From assembly GCA_900546065.1 (NCBI GenBank), contig URBK01000005.1, positions 70,625 to 134,624 on the forward strand: 64,000 nt of DNA, given 5' to 3'. Both the position numbers and the translations under genes were made by a program. The notes below the pieces were generated by a model. The model was not told where the DNA came from and did not search any database. It worked only from the letters and a program-made list of their open reading frames with translations. Each line of letters starts with the position of its first letter. Position 1 is the first letter of the stretch. Shown here piece after piece: positions 36,459 through 46,736 of the stretch. This DNA comes from an uncultured Alistipes sp. (GTDB taxonomy: Bacteria; Bacteroidota; Bacteroidia; Bacteroidales; Rikenellaceae).

Positions 36459-36532
36459 AGCTTGCAATGTTAATTGTCTTGATGGGGATAAATGCAACGG
36501 AGATGCTGGCCGTTCACTTGCCGAAGGCGATA

Positions 36533-36606
36533 TACACAATTCCTACGTCAGCATTAACTGCATCAGGTTCGAGGGTATGATCTCAGCCCGTGCGGGCACC
36601 CCTTTG
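36533..36606 (-). promoter_or_regulatory. TPP riboswitch (THI element)
   Basis: On the minus strand the leader holds the THI core: GGGGTGCC, CACGGGCTGAGATCATACCC, GAACCTGATGCAG and TTAATGCTGACGTAGGAA. These match the pyrimidine and pyrophosphate sensor arms. It lies 75 bp before thiS and should switch off the whole operon when thiamine pyrophosphate is plentiful, probably by hiding the thiS start, since no clear terminator separates them. Confidence 0.95.
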
Positions 36607-36622
36607 TATTTATCTCTGATGA

Positions 36623-36630
36623 CAAAGTTA
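36623..36630 (-). promoter_or_regulatory. Promoter -7 box of the thi operon
   Basis: The minus strand reads TAACTTTG, 17 bp upstream of the riboswitch, which places the start just before its first stem. Confidence 0.7.
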
Positions 36631-36723
36631 CGCATTTCTTGCGGACGAAATCCGAATAGAGTGTGAAATATTTTTCATCTCGCACTAAGATGCTGTTGCC
36701 GTTACGGTTACCGTGATTCAACG

Positions 36724-36758
36724 TGCGGCGGCAGATCCTCCGTAAATCCGCCGCCGCA
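36724..36758 (-). terminator. Hairpin after the TlpA-type gene
   Basis: A 9-bp GC-rich stem (36724-36732 with 36750-36758) and a 17-base loop. No T run follows on the minus strand, so it is a weak terminator or a barrier between the two operons. Confidence 0.45.
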
Positions 36759-36805
36759 TATTTTGCCGTCGAGGCCGTGTCCGCCCTCATGGGGGCTGCA
36801 CGGTG

Positions 36806-38680
36806 CTATTTTTTCAGTTGCGCCCGTAACCTCTTTTCGGCCGTTGCCGTATCGTTCAGGTCGTTACGCATATCGCGCGATCCGTCGCGGCCGATTATCA
36901 TGTATGACGGGAAGCCTTTCAATCCATATTTTTCGGTAATTGCGGCCATCTGTTGCTCGGTTATCCGGTAGTGTACGCCGCCAAGGTCGGCTATCGTACT
37001 CTTATATACGGCTATCGGGGATGACTCGTCGGCGATGTATAGCCATACGACCTTGTCGGCCAGATCGCCGCTTCTCATCGGCTTGAAATTATCGAACCCG
37101 ACGTGGCACCATGTACACCATGTATTCCAAAAGTCTACGAAGACCACCTTGCCTGCATATTGCCCGACGATGGCATCGAGGAGGCTGTCGTCGTCGACAT
37201 CGGGCGTGGGCTCGATGCGGATCTTGCCTTCGGCTGCGGCCGCTGCGGCACGTATCTCGGCTTCGGCCGTAAGGCACGCCTCGCGGAAGAAGGGGTGGGT
37301 CAGGTGTTCGAGACGGGCGCGCTCCTCGTCGGTGAGCATATCCGACGCTGCGGCCGAAAAGAGGGGTCGTACCTCGTCGTACTCGCGATAGAAGTTGTCA
37401 TCGGCCAACTGCACCTTGTCGAACCACGTTGTATCGTAGAGTGAGGTCGCAAAGGTGAAATCCATGCCGTCGATGGCGTATTTCATGTCGTTGAAATCTA
37501 TCGGACGGAGCATGCGACGTATGTGCTCAGGCGTGAACTCCAGTTTTGGCATATTTAGTCTGTATGGGTTGGTTGACGCGGATGTGATGATAGGGGCGGC
37601 GAAGGCCAATTTCATGAGCTCCATGTCCAACTGCATCTCGTTATACAGTTTTTGCATTCCGGTCATACGGGAGTTGCTCCGTACGCTGTCTATGGCATTG
37701 GCGTATGCCCGCTCCACCATCGAGACGTAGTCGTCGGCGTCGAATCCGACTTCAGGGTTTAACGATATTCTGATGTCTTGCCGCATATGTGTATAGGCAC
37801 GGTTGAGAGCCGCATAACGTCCCGTGGTGTAGGCAGGGCACATATAGTTGAAGTATTGGTATTCGTCGGTCTTCTCTTGGGCGCGCCGCTCGACAAGGAG
37901 GCGTCCCGTTTTGCCCAGATCGAGATATACGTCGGTAGTCTGCCCGGGTTCCACCCACACGTGCGAGTATACGGAGGCACCGCTTATGGCGCTGAGAGCT
38001 GCCTTCATGGTCCCGTATTGCATGAATGTAAATTCGGCCGTGTTCGAGGCGGGATCGGCCTCGGACGTGAGGCTTTCGGAGCTGCCGAGAAACGGTTGCA
38101 TATGGAGCTTCACCGTGCGGTCCATACCCTCGCGGAATCCCAGCAGATGGACTCTGACCGTCGAGGTCGCACATTTGAAAACCTGTTCGGGCAACTCCTT
38201 TTCGTTATCGTTGCGACGCAGGCCTTTAGGCAGCTCGGCCGGATATTTCGGATATTCGGTCTTTCCCGTGAGATCGATCCCGAAGAGTTTGAATCCGTCG
38301 TCACTTTCGATGAAGTCCATGGACTTGCTTTCGACAGGTATGGGTTGAAACGTCAGGGTACACGAAATAAGTCCCGATTTCGGCAACCTTAACCATTTGT
38401 TCATGGTGATACCTTTCGCGCTTTTGATGCAATATGTTTCGCCGTCGGCTTTGATGACACTCTTGTCGCTGATGCGTACGCTGAGGCCCGGGTAACCATA
38501 CAACTCCACGTGCAGGGTGGTGGCCGAGTCTGTCAGCTCCACACGCGTAATGTCCATCGTCAAGCTGTTGGCGGCTTCGATGAGGGGATTGTTCACGTCT
38601 CGATGCGAGGGTGTGCAGGCCGCGGCCATAGCTGCGACGGCGAGAAACAGGAGTACGATGTGAAGATGTACGGTTTTCAT
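36806..38680 (-). CDS. Lipoprotein with C-terminal TlpA-type thioredoxin domain
   Basis: 624 residues. A lipoprotein signal (AAMAAAC, Cys near 22) leads to a long N-terminal region of about 450 residues without a domain I recognise. It probably holds a DUF4369-like beta domain and then a helical part. The last roughly 140 residues are a thioredoxin fold with VVFVDFWNTWCTWCHVGF (redox CxxC), followed by GLKGFPSYMIIGRDG with the cis-Pro. Such proteins reduce disulfides in the envelope, for example to prepare cytochrome c or other thiol proteins. It stands alone, upstream on the minus strand of the thi operon. Confidence 0.88.
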   Translation of the reverse strand: MKTVHLHIVLLFLAVAAMAAACTPSHRDVNNPLIEAANSLTMDITRVELTDSATTLHVELYGYPGLSVRISDKSVIKADGETYCIKSAKGITMNKWLRLPKSGLISCTLTFQPIPVESKSMDFIESDDGFKLFGIDLTGKTEYPKYPAELPKGLRRNDNEKELPEQVFKCATSTVRVHLLGFREGMDRTVKLHMQPFLGSSESLTSEADPASNTAEFTFMQYGTMKAALSAISGASVYSHVWVEPGQTTDVYLDLGKTGRLLVERRAQEKTDEYQYFNYMCPAYTTGRYAALNRAYTHMRQDIRISLNPEVGFDADDYVSMVERAYANAIDSVRSNSRMTGMQKLYNEMQLDMELMKLAFAAPIITSASTNPYRLNMPKLEFTPEHIRRMLRPIDFNDMKYAIDGMDFTFATSLYDTTWFDKVQLADDNFYREYDEVRPLFSAAASDMLTDEERARLEHLTHPFFREACLTAEAEIRAAAAAAEGKIRIEPTPDVDDDSLLDAIVGQYAGKVVFVDFWNTWCTWCHVGFDNFKPMRSGDLADKVVWLYIADESSPIAVYKSTIADLGGVHYRITEQQMAAITEKYGLKGFPSYMIIGRDGSRDMRNDLNDTATAEKRLRAQLKK

Positions 38681-38705
38681 AGGTATATGGCGTTTTGGTT
38701 GGTCC

Positions 38706-40307
38706 CTAAAACTCGGGTGCGCTTTCGAACCTCATGCGGCGTTGCTGCACGGGGTGGTCGAACTCCAGAAGCGAAGCATGCAGGCAGAGCCTTTGGCCGC
38801 CGCGACCGTAGATGTCGTCGCCGACGATGGGGCAGTCGAGGCCCTCGGGCGCCGCGGCGTGTACGCGTAGCTGGTGCGTACGGCCCGTGAGCGGTCGGAA
38901 GAGTATGCGTGTGCGGCCGCCTTCGTATCCCATAACCTTATACAGCGTCACGGCCGAGCGCCCCTCCGCCGAGATCATCTGTCGCGGACGGTTCTCGTAG
39001 TCGAGCTTCAGCGGCAGGGTGATGCGTCCCTCTTCAGACTTTGGATGCCCTTCGAGAAGTGCCGTGTAGAGTTTCCTGACGGTGCGGTGGATAAATTGTG
39101 CTTGGAGCGCGGCGTGCGTCTGCTTCTCCTTGGCCAGAACCATAAGTCCCGACGTCGACTGGTCGAGGCGGTGTACTATTATCGGCCCCGTCGCATCGGG
39201 ATAGCGCTCGCGCGCCCATGCCGCTACGGAACGTACGCCCGACTTGCCGTCGACGGAGAGCATGCCGCTCGGTTTGTCTATGACAACCAGAGTGGCATCC
39301 TCCCACACCACACGCGGTTCGGGCGGGCGTATCTCAAGCAGCGGATTGGGCTCCACGTCGAGCCCTTGGAGCATGAACGGGAGTATGGGCTTGCATTTGC
39401 CCGTGCAGGCGGGGTAGAACTCACCGTGGCGCCGCACTTCGCCCGCAGGTGAGTCGCCCCACCAGAATTCGGCCATGGCTATCGGGTGCAGAGAGTTCTG
39501 ATAGGCATATTGCAGCAGTTTCGGGGCGGCGCACTCGCCGGCACCGGCTGGTGGTACGTGTTGCGGCGTCTGTGCGAAGAGTTCGCACAGATCCTTCTCC
39601 TCGCCCCGTGCATTCAGCATCCGGAAACGGGCGAAGAGCTCCATTTGCAACTCGGCTGAAAGGCGGTGCCGCTCGCTTCGCATGGCTTCGATCTGAGCCT
39701 CGAGTTCCGCATAACGCTTTTCGGCCTGCTCGACATCTTCGCGCAGCCGTTGCTTGAGCCGTTGCAGGTCGGCCCGTTCGCGCTGGCTCTCGAGAATAAG
39801 CGGCGCAGGATCCTCCCCCGCGGCGCGACGGGCATCACGCCGGGCCTTTGACTGCCGCATCGCCTCCTTCGCCGCGGCGATCTGCTCCTGCTGCCGATGT
39901 CGTGCCAACTCCATCGCGGCTTTTGCTTCGACAGCCCGTTCGCTCTGCTCGGCCTGCTCTATGCGTACGCTCAGAGCATCGATCTCGGCTTCGCCGCGGC
40001 GGAAAAAGTCGTCGGGCCGCAGCATGTCGTAGACGGGCGGGACGAAATATTCGTGACGGTTTGTACCTGCGAGGTTCCCCGAAAATGCGGCAAGGAAACC
40101 TCTCTTTCCGTCGGTATCGGTCACCACGAGCACGCCGAACATCTTGCCCCTTTGCAGCTCTTCGCGCCAATCCTCACGCGAGGCGAGGTAACGTTGCACC
40201 TCGGCCGCCGCTTGAAGACATAGCGGGTGTGGCACGTAGTGAAAGGGCCACGTGAAGAGTCGGGGCAGTGCTATGCCGCTGATATCATCCTTGAATCGGT
40301 GCAACAT
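38706..40307 (-). CDS. RluA-family RNA pseudouridine synthase with long N-terminal extension
   Basis: 533 residues. The catalytic domain fills the last 220 or so: VVWEDATLVVIDKPSGMLSV, the catalytic VHRLDQSTSGLMVLAK (Asp), KLYTALLEG and RPLTGRTHQLRVHAA. Before it lie an N-terminal globular part (GVLVVTDTDGKRGFLAAFSGN) and a roughly 90-residue coiled coil rich in Glu, Arg and Ala (about 110-205). This architecture occurs in Bacteroidota RluA-like enzymes. It modifies uridines in rRNA or tRNA; the site is not readable. The -7 box ends 5 bp before the ATG at 40307, so the mRNA is nearly leaderless. Confidence 0.92.
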   Translation of the reverse strand: MLHRFKDDISGIALPRLFTWPFHYVPHPLCLQAAAEVQRYLASREDWREELQRGKMFGVLVVTDTDGKRGFLAAFSGNLAGTNRHEYFVPPVYDMLRPDDFFRRGEAEIDALSVRIEQAEQSERAVEAKAAMELARHRQQEQIAAAKEAMRQSKARRDARRAAGEDPAPLILESQRERADLQRLKQRLREDVEQAEKRYAELEAQIEAMRSERHRLSAELQMELFARFRMLNARGEEKDLCELFAQTPQHVPPAGAGECAAPKLLQYAYQNSLHPIAMAEFWWGDSPAGEVRRHGEFYPACTGKCKPILPFMLQGLDVEPNPLLEIRPPEPRVVWEDATLVVIDKPSGMLSVDGKSGVRSVAAWARERYPDATGPIIVHRLDQSTSGLMVLAKEKQTHAALQAQFIHRTVRKLYTALLEGHPKSEEGRITLPLKLDYENRPRQMISAEGRSAVTLYKVMGYEGGRTRILFRPLTGRTHQLRVHAAAPEGLDCPIVGDDIYGRGGQRLCLHASLLEFDHPVQQRRMRFESAPEF

Positions 40308-40311
40308 ATTG

Positions 40312-40319
40312 CAAAGATA
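40312..40319 (-). promoter_or_regulatory. Promoter -7 box abutting the pseudouridine synthase start
   Basis: The minus strand reads TATCTTTG. With normal spacing the transcript begins at or within a few bases of the ATG. Confidence 0.65.
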
Positions 40320-40412
40320 CATATAAAAGTGTGGAGTCGCGGTCGGCTGTAATGAAAAGTTAAGGTGTGGAAGTCAGCTCGTCGTCCGGTTGCGGAGCCG
40401 TCTGTGCAAATG

Positions 40413-40451
40413 AAAAAAGGCACCGCAGCCATATTTGGTTGCGATGCCTTC
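40413..40451 (-). terminator. Terminator of the CoA-transferase gene
   Basis: A 14-bp stem with one mismatch and one G-U pair around AAATAT. Six T follow on the minus strand. Confidence 0.85.
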
Positions 40452-40471
40452 GGTATTGTGGCAGCGGGCCG

Positions 40472-41791
40472 TTACATGCCCATGTAGCTCTTGATGTAGT
40501 GGTGGTGCGACCCGTAACGCTCGAATGCGGCGCGGTCGAGCTCCTCGCGTGCCGAGGGGTGCGCTACCGATATGAGCAGGCGGGCACGCTCCTGAAGGCT
40601 CTTGCCATAGAGGTCGACGGCACCGTACTCGGTAACGAACCAGTGGATGTGGTTACGCGTGGTAACGACACCGGCGCCCGGCAGCAGCTTGTCGACGATC
40701 TTCGAGACGCCCTTGTTGGTGATCGAAGGCATGGCGATGATGGCCTTGCCGCCCTTCGAGAGCGAAGCGCCGTAGACGAAGTCTATCTGACCGCCTACAC
40801 CCGACCAGAACTTCGTTCCGAGCGAGTCGGCCGAGACCTGTCCCGTGATGTCGACCTGCAGGGCCGAGTTGATGGCCGTCACGCGGTCGTTCTTCGAGAT
40901 GATGTAGGGGTCGTTGGTGTAACCCACATCCTTCATCAGCACGCCCGGGTTGTCGTCGATGAAGTCGTAAACCTCCTTCGAACCCATCAGGAACGTCGAG
41001 ACCATCATACCCTTGTCGATATTCTTGGCCTCGCCGTTGATTACGCCCGAACGTACGAGCGGCAGCACGCCGTCGGCGAACATCTCGGTGTGAATACCCA
41101 GATTCTTGTGATCCTTGAGCTGTGAGAGCACGGCATTGGGGATGGCGCCGATACCCATCTGCAGGGTTGCACCGTCCTCGATCAGTTCGGCGCAGTATTT
41201 ACCGATCTTGAGTTCCGTTTCGTTGGGCTCCGAGAAGGGTGCCTCGATCAGCGGCGTATCGTCGTGAACGAACATGTCGATCTTCGACATGGGGATGATG
41301 GCGTCACCGAACGAGCGGGGAACATACTTGTTGACCACGGCTATGACCGTCTTTGCCGTCTCGACGGCGGCGAGGGTGGCATCTACCGAGGTGCCGAGCG
41401 ATACGTATCCGTGCTTGTCGGGCTCCGAGACCTGTATCATGGCCACGTCGCAGGGTACGGCGCCGCAACGGTACAGACGCTGCGTCTCGCTCAGGAAGAT
41501 AGGAATATAGTCGGCATAACCGCTCTGCGTAACCTTGCGCACGTTGCTGCCCACGAAGAACGAGTCGAGCTGGAACACACCCTCGAACTTGGGATCGGCA
41601 TAGGGTGCCGGACCTTCGGTGTGGAGGTGGTGTACGTGCACGTCACGCAATTCGTGATTCTCGCCGCGGGCGCACATAGCCTTGATGAGGCATTGCGGAG
41701 CCGACGCTACCGAGCTCAGGTGTACGTGATCTCCCGATTTGATTACCTTCACGGCCTCTTCCGCCGTAACGAATTTGATCTGCGTATTCAT
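40472..41791 (-). CDS. Acetyl-CoA hydrolase/transferase family CoA-transferase
   Basis: 439 residues, class I CoA-transferase of the 4-hydroxybutyrate or butyryl-CoA:acetate type. The glutamate that forms the enzyme-CoA thioester lies in LGIHTEMFADG. GIGAIPNAVLSQL and the C-terminal GVGGQIDFVYGASLSKGGKA are the family glycine loops. It moves CoA between short-chain acids in fermentation. The start is 64 bp after the infB stop, and its own terminator follows. The acid pair used cannot be read from sequence. Confidence 0.92.
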   Translation of the reverse strand: MNTQIKFVTAEEAVKVIKSGDHVHLSSVASAPQCLIKAMCARGENHELRDVHVHHLHTEGPAPYADPKFEGVFQLDSFFVGSNVRKVTQSGYADYIPIFLSETQRLYRCGAVPCDVAMIQVSEPDKHGYVSLGTSVDATLAAVETAKTVIAVVNKYVPRSFGDAIIPMSKIDMFVHDDTPLIEAPFSEPNETELKIGKYCAELIEDGATLQMGIGAIPNAVLSQLKDHKNLGIHTEMFADGVLPLVRSGVINGEAKNIDKGMMVSTFLMGSKEVYDFIDDNPGVLMKDVGYTNDPYIISKNDRVTAINSALQVDITGQVSADSLGTKFWSGVGGQIDFVYGASLSKGGKAIIAMPSITNKGVSKIVDKLLPGAGVVTTRNHIHWFVTEYGAVDLYGKSLQERARLLISVAHPSAREELDRAAFERYGSHHHYIKSYMGM

Positions 41792-41855
41792 TTCGAGTTT
41801 GTTTGTAGTTTATTTGTTAAACTGTCGTTATTATGGTTATGTGGTCGCGGCGGCG

Positions 41856-44720
41856 CTACTTCGTACGCTTGACCTCGACCTGATCGTATCCCTCGATTAT
41901 GTCGCCGACGCGTACGTCGTTGTACGATTCGATGTTCAGACCGCAGTCCTGTCCCATCGAAACCTCCTTCACGTCGTCCTTGAAACGTTTGAGCGAGCCG
42001 AGCCTGCCCGTATATATCACGATACCGTCGCGGATGACACGTATGGGCGTGGTACGCGTGAGCTTGCCCTCGCGGACAATGCAGCCGGCGACGGTGCCCA
42101 CCTTCGATATCTTGAATATCTCCATTACCTCGATCGTACATACGATAATCTCCTTCATCACCGGTTCGAGCATACCCTCGATGGCATCCTTGATATCGTT
42201 GATGGCGTCGTAGATGATCGAGTAGAGACGTATCTCGATCTCCTCCTTCTCGGCGGTCTTGCGGGCTGTGGCTGACGGACGCACCTGGAAGCCCACGATG
42301 ATGGCGTTCGAAGCGGCGGCCAACAGTACGTCCGACTCCGAGATCTGACCCACGGCGGCGTGGATGACGTTCACCTGTACGGTCTCCTTCGAGAGCTTGA
42401 TGAGTGATCCGGCCATGGCCTCGACCGAGCCGTCGACGTCTCCCTTGACGATGATGTTGAGCTCCTTGAACGAACCGATGGCTATGCGGCGGCCGATCTC
42501 GTCGAGCGTGATGTGCTTCTGCGTCATGATACCCTGCATGCGTTGCAGCTGCTCGCGCTTGTTGGCTATTTCGCGGGCCGAGCGGTCGTCGTCCATGACG
42601 TTGAAGTTGTCGCCCGCCTGCGGTGCGCCGTTCAGACCCAGCACCTGTACCGGTGTCGAGGGCCCTGCCTCGGTTACCTTCTTGCCGTTCTCGTCGAACA
42701 TGGCCTTCACGCGGCCCGTATATGTTCCCGAGAGGACCACATCGCCTACATGGAGCGTTCCGCTCTGTACCATGACCGTAGCCACGTAGCCGCGGCCCTT
42801 GTCGAGCGTCGACTCGATGACGGCACCCTGCGCCTTCTTGTTGGGGTTGGCCTTCAGGTCGAGCATCTCGGCCTCCAGAAGCACCTTCTCCAGCAGCTTG
42901 TCCAGATTTATGCCCTTCTTGGCCGATATGTCCTGACTCTGGTATTTTCCGCCCCACTCCTCGACCAGATAGTTCATCTGAGCCAGCTGCTCCTTGATGT
43001 GGTCGGGGTTTGCGCCCGGCTTGTCGATCTTGTTTATGGCGAAGACCATGGGCACACCTGCGGCCTGCGCGTGGTTGATGGCCTCGACCGTCTGCGGCAT
43101 GACGTTGTCGTCGGCCGCAACGATGATGATGGCCACGTCGGTGATCTTGGCACCGCGCGCACGCATCGCCGTGAAGGCCTCGTGACCCGGCGTGTCGAGG
43201 AAGGTGATCTTCTGACCGTTGAGGTTTACCGAGTAGGCACCGATGTGCTGCGTGATACCTCCGGCCTCGCCCTCGATGACGTTCGTCTTGCGGATGTTGT
43301 CCAGAAGCGAGGTCTTACCGTGGTCGACGTGTCCCATGACCGTCACGATAGGCGGACGCGGCACGAGATCCTCCTCCTTGTCGGTCTCGGTCTCGATGGC
43401 CTCCTGTATGTCTACCGACACGAACTCGACCTTGAAGCCGAACTCCTCGGCCACGACAACAAGGGCCTCGGCGTCGAGACGCTGGTTGATCGATACCATG
43501 AGTCCGAGGTTCATGCAGGCCGAGATGACCTCCATGGGCGAGACGTTCATCATCGTGGCCAGCTCGCTTACGGTGACGAACTCCGTGACCTTGAGGATCG
43601 AACGCTCCTGCTGTTCGCGTTCCATCTCCTCGCTCATCTTCTCGCGTATCTCCTCACGCTTCTCCTTGCGGTACTTGGCACCCTTGTTCTTGGCGCCCTT
43701 CGACGTGAGGCGTGCCAGCGTATCCTTTATCTGCTTTGAAACCTCCTCGTCGCTAACTTCGGGGCGTACGATAGGTTTGGGCTGATGCTTCTGGTGCTTG
43801 TTCTTGTTGCGGCGGCCCTCCCCGGGTTTGGGTTGCGATGCGGCATTTGCGCCGCCTCCCTGCTGCTGTCCCTTGCCTTGTGCCCCGCGGTCCGGACGGT
43901 TGTTCTGCTGTCCGTTGTTCTTTGCGTTGGCTCTGTTTACATCGACCTTCTCCTTGTCCAGACGCTTGCGCTTGTGGCGGCCGCCCGGAACGATGTTCGA
44001 TACGTCCATCGTACCGAGGATCTGGGGCCCTGCCAGCTGCGTGTGGTTCGGACGGAAGATGTTGTCATCGCGTTTGGGGGCCTCGGGCGCAGGCTGCGGC
44101 GCAGGCTCAGATGCAGGTGCCTCTTTCGCCGGCTCCGCCTTGGGCGCTTCGGGTGCCTTGACAGTCTCCGGAACGCTATTCGCGGACTCCTCTACGCTCT
44201 GTGCCGTACTCTTATGTTCCACTGCCGCAGGCTCCGTCTTCACGGGCTCTGCCGCGGGCGCTGCGGGTGCTGCGGGGGGCTCGGCTGCAGGTGCTGCCGC
44301 GGCCTCAGCCTTGGGCTGGGGCTCCGGTGCGGGCTGCGCGGCGGGCGCGCTCTTCTTCTTGGGCTCGAGGTCGATCTTGCCCAGAATCTTGGGCTGCGGT
44401 ATCTCGTCCTTGACGTTGATGACGTTGCTCTTGATTATGACCTCCTTGTCATCCTTATCCTGCTTGCGGTCCTCGTCAAGTGTAACCGTAGTCTGTTTGA
44501 GCGATATGCGCTCGCGTATGTTCTCGCGTTCGTTTCCCGTGATTGTGCGGTTGGAGCCGAACTCCTTCTCAAGAACGGCATAGACTTCGGGGCTGACCGG
44601 CGAATTGGGCGAGCCCTCGACATTGATGCCCTTCTTGAGCAGGAAATCCATGATGGTGTTGAGCCCCACCTTGAACTCCTTCGCTACCTGTATGAGCCTT
44701 ACTTTCCTGTTATTTATCAT
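41856..44720 (-). CDS. infB: Translation initiation factor IF-2
   Basis: 954 residues. The N-terminal IF2N helix domain ([18 protein letters not shown]) is followed by a low-complexity Pro/Ala/Glu region at about 115-240 and a basic stretch. The GTPase has [15 protein letters not shown] and NKID. Domains II-IV carry the initiator tRNA-binding end ([14 protein letters not shown]). It loads fMet-tRNA on the ribosome. Third gene of rimP-nusA-infB. Confidence 0.98.
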   Translation of the reverse strand: MINNRKVRLIQVAKEFKVGLNTIMDFLLKKGINVEGSPNSPVSPEVYAVLEKEFGSNRTITGNERENIRERISLKQTTVTLDEDRKQDKDDKEVIIKSNVINVKDEIPQPKILGKIDLEPKKKSAPAAQPAPEPQPKAEAAAAPAAEPPAAPAAPAAEPVKTEPAAVEHKSTAQSVEESANSVPETVKAPEAPKAEPAKEAPASEPAPQPAPEAPKRDDNIFRPNHTQLAGPQILGTMDVSNIVPGGRHKRKRLDKEKVDVNRANAKNNGQQNNRPDRGAQGKGQQQGGGANAASQPKPGEGRRNKNKHQKHQPKPIVRPEVSDEEVSKQIKDTLARLTSKGAKNKGAKYRKEKREEIREKMSEEMEREQQERSILKVTEFVTVSELATMMNVSPMEVISACMNLGLMVSINQRLDAEALVVVAEEFGFKVEFVSVDIQEAIETETDKEEDLVPRPPIVTVMGHVDHGKTSLLDNIRKTNVIEGEAGGITQHIGAYSVNLNGQKITFLDTPGHEAFTAMRARGAKITDVAIIIVAADDNVMPQTVEAINHAQAAGVPMVFAINKIDKPGANPDHIKEQLAQMNYLVEEWGGKYQSQDISAKKGINLDKLLEKVLLEAEMLDLKANPNKKAQGAVIESTLDKGRGYVATVMVQSGTLHVGDVVLSGTYTGRVKAMFDENGKKVTEAGPSTPVQVLGLNGAPQAGDNFNVMDDDRSAREIANKREQLQRMQGIMTQKHITLDEIGRRIAIGSFKELNIIVKGDVDGSVEAMAGSLIKLSKETVQVNVIHAAVGQISESDVLLAAASNAIIVGFQVRPSATARKTAEKEEIEIRLYSIIYDAINDIKDAIEGMLEPVMKEIIVCTIEVMEIFKISKVGTVAGCIVREGKLTRTTPIRVIRDGIVIYTGRLGSLKRFKDDVKEVSMGQDCGLNIESYNDVRVGDIIEGYDQVEVKRTK

Positions 44721-44750
44721 ATATTGTCCTCCCTCTTTTATCCGTTTAAA

Positions 44751-45983
44751 CTACTCCTCGAATTCGGCCTTGAGTATCTCCACGACCTTTTGAGCCTGCT
44801 CGATCTCGAGGTCGGCACGCGTGGCGATCTCCTCGACGGGGAGCTCCAGTACGCTCTTGGCCGTATCGCATCCGGCATTCTTCAGTGCCTCGATTACCCA
44901 CGGCTCGATCTCGTCGGCGAACTCCGACAGCGCTACGTCCTCCTCCTCGATCTCGCGGTAGACGTCGATGTCGTATCCGGTGAGCATCTTCGACAGACGT
45001 ATGTTCAGACCGCCCTTGCCGATGGCGAGCGACACTTGGTCGGGCTTCAGGTAGACCGAGGCGGTCTTGTGCTCCTCGTCGATGGTGATGCTCGATATCT
45101 TGGCCGGATTGAGCGAACGCTGTATCATGAGCTGCGGGTTCGAGGTGTAGTTCACCACGTCGATGTTCTCGTTGCGAAGCTCCTTGACGATGGTGTATAT
45201 GCGCGAGCCCTTCATGCCGACGCATGCTCCTACGGGGTCTATACGGTCGTCATACGACTCGACGGCGACCTTCGCGCGCTCGCCCGGGATGCGGACGATC
45301 TTCTTGATGGTGATCAGGCCGTCGAATATTTCGGGCACCTCCTGCTCGAAGAGACGCTCGAGGAACTGGTTGGCCGTACGCGAGAGAATGATGCGCGGCT
45401 GGTTATTGTTCATCTCGACGCTCTTGACGATGGCCTTGATGGTGTCGCCCTTGCGGTAGAAGTCGTTGGGTATCTGCTCGCTCTTGGGCAGGATAAGCTC
45501 ATTGTCCTCGTCGTCGAGGATGAGCACCTCGCGCTTCCATACCTGATAGACCTCGCCGGTGATGATCTCGCCCACCTTCTGCGAATACTTCTCGTAGAGG
45601 TTAGCCTTCTCGAGGTCGAGCAGGCGCGAGGCCAGATTCTGGCGCAGCGACAGCACGGCACGGCGTCCGAACTGGTTCATCTTGATCTGGTCGGTATATT
45701 CGTCGCCAACCTCGTATGTGGGGTCTATGGCCTTGACCTCCGACACGGCGATCTGCGTGTTGGGGTTCTCCACGGCGCCGTCCTCCACGACTACGCGGTT
45801 GCGCCAGATCTCAAGGTCGCCCTTCTCGGGGTTGATGATGACGTCGAAGTTCTCGTCGCTCTCGAACTGCTTCTGCAGGGCGTGGCGGAAGACATCCTCC
45901 AAAACGCCTATCATGGTTGCCTTGTCGATGTTTTTCAGCTCCTTGAACTCAGCGAAGTTGCTGATTAGATTTAAGTTTTCCAT
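44751..45983 (-). CDS. nusA: Transcription termination/antitermination factor NusA
   Basis: 410 residues: N-terminal RNA polymerase-binding domain, S1 domain (GEIITGEVYQVWKREVLILDD), and two KH domains (IPGERAKVAVESYD, GACVGMKGSRI and LAIGKGGLNIRLSKML). A short C-terminal helix-hairpin part follows. It lacks the acidic repeats of enterobacterial NusA, as is usual in this phylum. Lies 33 bp after rimP and 30 bp before infB. Confidence 0.97.
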   Translation of the reverse strand: MENLNLISNFAEFKELKNIDKATMIGVLEDVFRHALQKQFESDENFDVIINPEKGDLEIWRNRVVVEDGAVENPNTQIAVSEVKAIDPTYEVGDEYTDQIKMNQFGRRAVLSLRQNLASRLLDLEKANLYEKYSQKVGEIITGEVYQVWKREVLILDDEDNELILPKSEQIPNDFYRKGDTIKAIVKSVEMNNNQPRIILSRTANQFLERLFEQEVPEIFDGLITIKKIVRIPGERAKVAVESYDDRIDPVGACVGMKGSRIYTIVKELRNENIDVVNYTSNPQLMIQRSLNPAKISSITIDEEHKTASVYLKPDQVSLAIGKGGLNIRLSKMLTGYDIDVYREIEEEDVALSEFADEIEPWVIEALKNAGCDTAKSVLELPVEEIATRADLEIEQAQKVVEILKAEFEE

Positions 45984-46016
45984 GTGTTGCTATATTTTTC
46001 TTTTATTATTTGTTCA

Positions 46017-46484
46017 TTACTTGAAATCGAGATACTCCTTCGTGTACTTTATCTCCGAGAACGGGTATGTGCGTACAACGTCCACCTCGACCTTGCGTTT
46101 GCGGCCCTCGACGGCCTGCCGCTCCTTGTACGATACGGTTATGCCGTTCTCGTCGGCGGCGTCCAGATGCGCCAGAATCTTGGTTCCGTTCGTCAGCAGC
46201 ACCTCCACGGGCGAGCCTATGATCTTGCGGTATTGACGGAGCGTGCGCAGCTCCGATCCTATGCCTGCGGATGCCACCGTGAGCGAGAAGTCCTCCACGT
46301 CGCGGTCGAAGTGTGCCTCGATGGCGCGGCTCAGATCGGCGCACGCCTCGATCGTGACCGAGGTGTCGCTGTCGATGAGCAGCTCGACTTCGTTCGAGGG
46401 GGTGCATGTGCAGCTTACGGTAAACATGTCGGTGCCGGCCAGCTCGCGGTCGGCTATCTCCTTTATTTTGGCGCAATCTATCAT
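46017..46484 (-). CDS. rimP: Ribosome maturation factor RimP
   Basis: 155 residues with the N-terminal alpha/beta domain and a C-terminal SH3-like barrel (FSLTVASAGIGSELRTLRQYRKIIGSPVEV). It helps assemble the 30S subunit. First gene of the conserved rimP-nusA-infB cluster; the promoter and a 5' hairpin lie directly upstream. Confidence 0.95.
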   Translation of the reverse strand: MIDCAKIKEIADRELAGTDMFTVSCTCTPSNEVELLIDSDTSVTIEACADLSRAIEAHFDRDVEDFSLTVASAGIGSELRTLRQYRKIIGSPVEVLLTNGTKILAHLDAADENGITVSYKERQAVEGRKRKVEVDVVRTYPFSEIKYTKEYLDFK

Positions 46485-46508
46485 AATTCGCGGGGTTATA
46501 ACTACGAA

Positions 46509-46533
46509 ATAAGGGGACTCCCCGTCCCCTTAT
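46509..46533 (-). promoter_or_regulatory. Hairpin at the 5' end of the rimP-nusA-infB transcript
   Basis: ATAAGGGGA and TCCCCTTAT pair perfectly (9 bp) around a 7-base GC-rich loop. It begins about 8 bases after the predicted start and ends 25 bases before the rimP ATG. No T run follows, so it is not a terminator. It may stabilise the mRNA or bind a regulator. Confidence 0.55.
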
Positions 46534-46547
46534 TGCTGACAACGTTG

Positions 46548-46578
46548 CAAAAGTAGTGAAAAAAAACGATACGCCAAA
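46548..46578 (-). promoter_or_regulatory. Canonical promoter of rimP-nusA-infB
   Basis: On the minus strand TTTG (46575-46578), 19 bases, TACTTTTG (46548-46555). Confidence 0.8.
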
Positions 46579-46660
46579 CTATTGTTATATGAAAAACACA
46601 ATTTTTTTATTGTTTCGCAACCATTCGTCCCTCTATTCCGATTTTCGTCCCTTGGCGTAT

Positions 46661-46695
46661 GAAAAAGGCGGACAACGATTGATTGTCCGCCTTTT
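46661..46695 (-). terminator. Terminator of lpxC/fabZ-lpxA
   Basis: A 13-bp perfect stem (46663-46675 with 46683-46695) and a 7-base loop. On the minus strand it ends in TTTTTC. Confidence 0.93.
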
Positions 46696-46736
46696 GGCAT
46701 TTGCGTCTGTATTGTCATTTTGCCGTCTCGGCGCCC

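Noticed and set aside
43785..45968. A 727-codon open frame on + opposite infB and nusA
   Set aside because: It is antisense to two unmistakable genes. GC-rich third positions leave the opposite frame open; the product is a Leu/Asp/Val-rich shadow without motifs.
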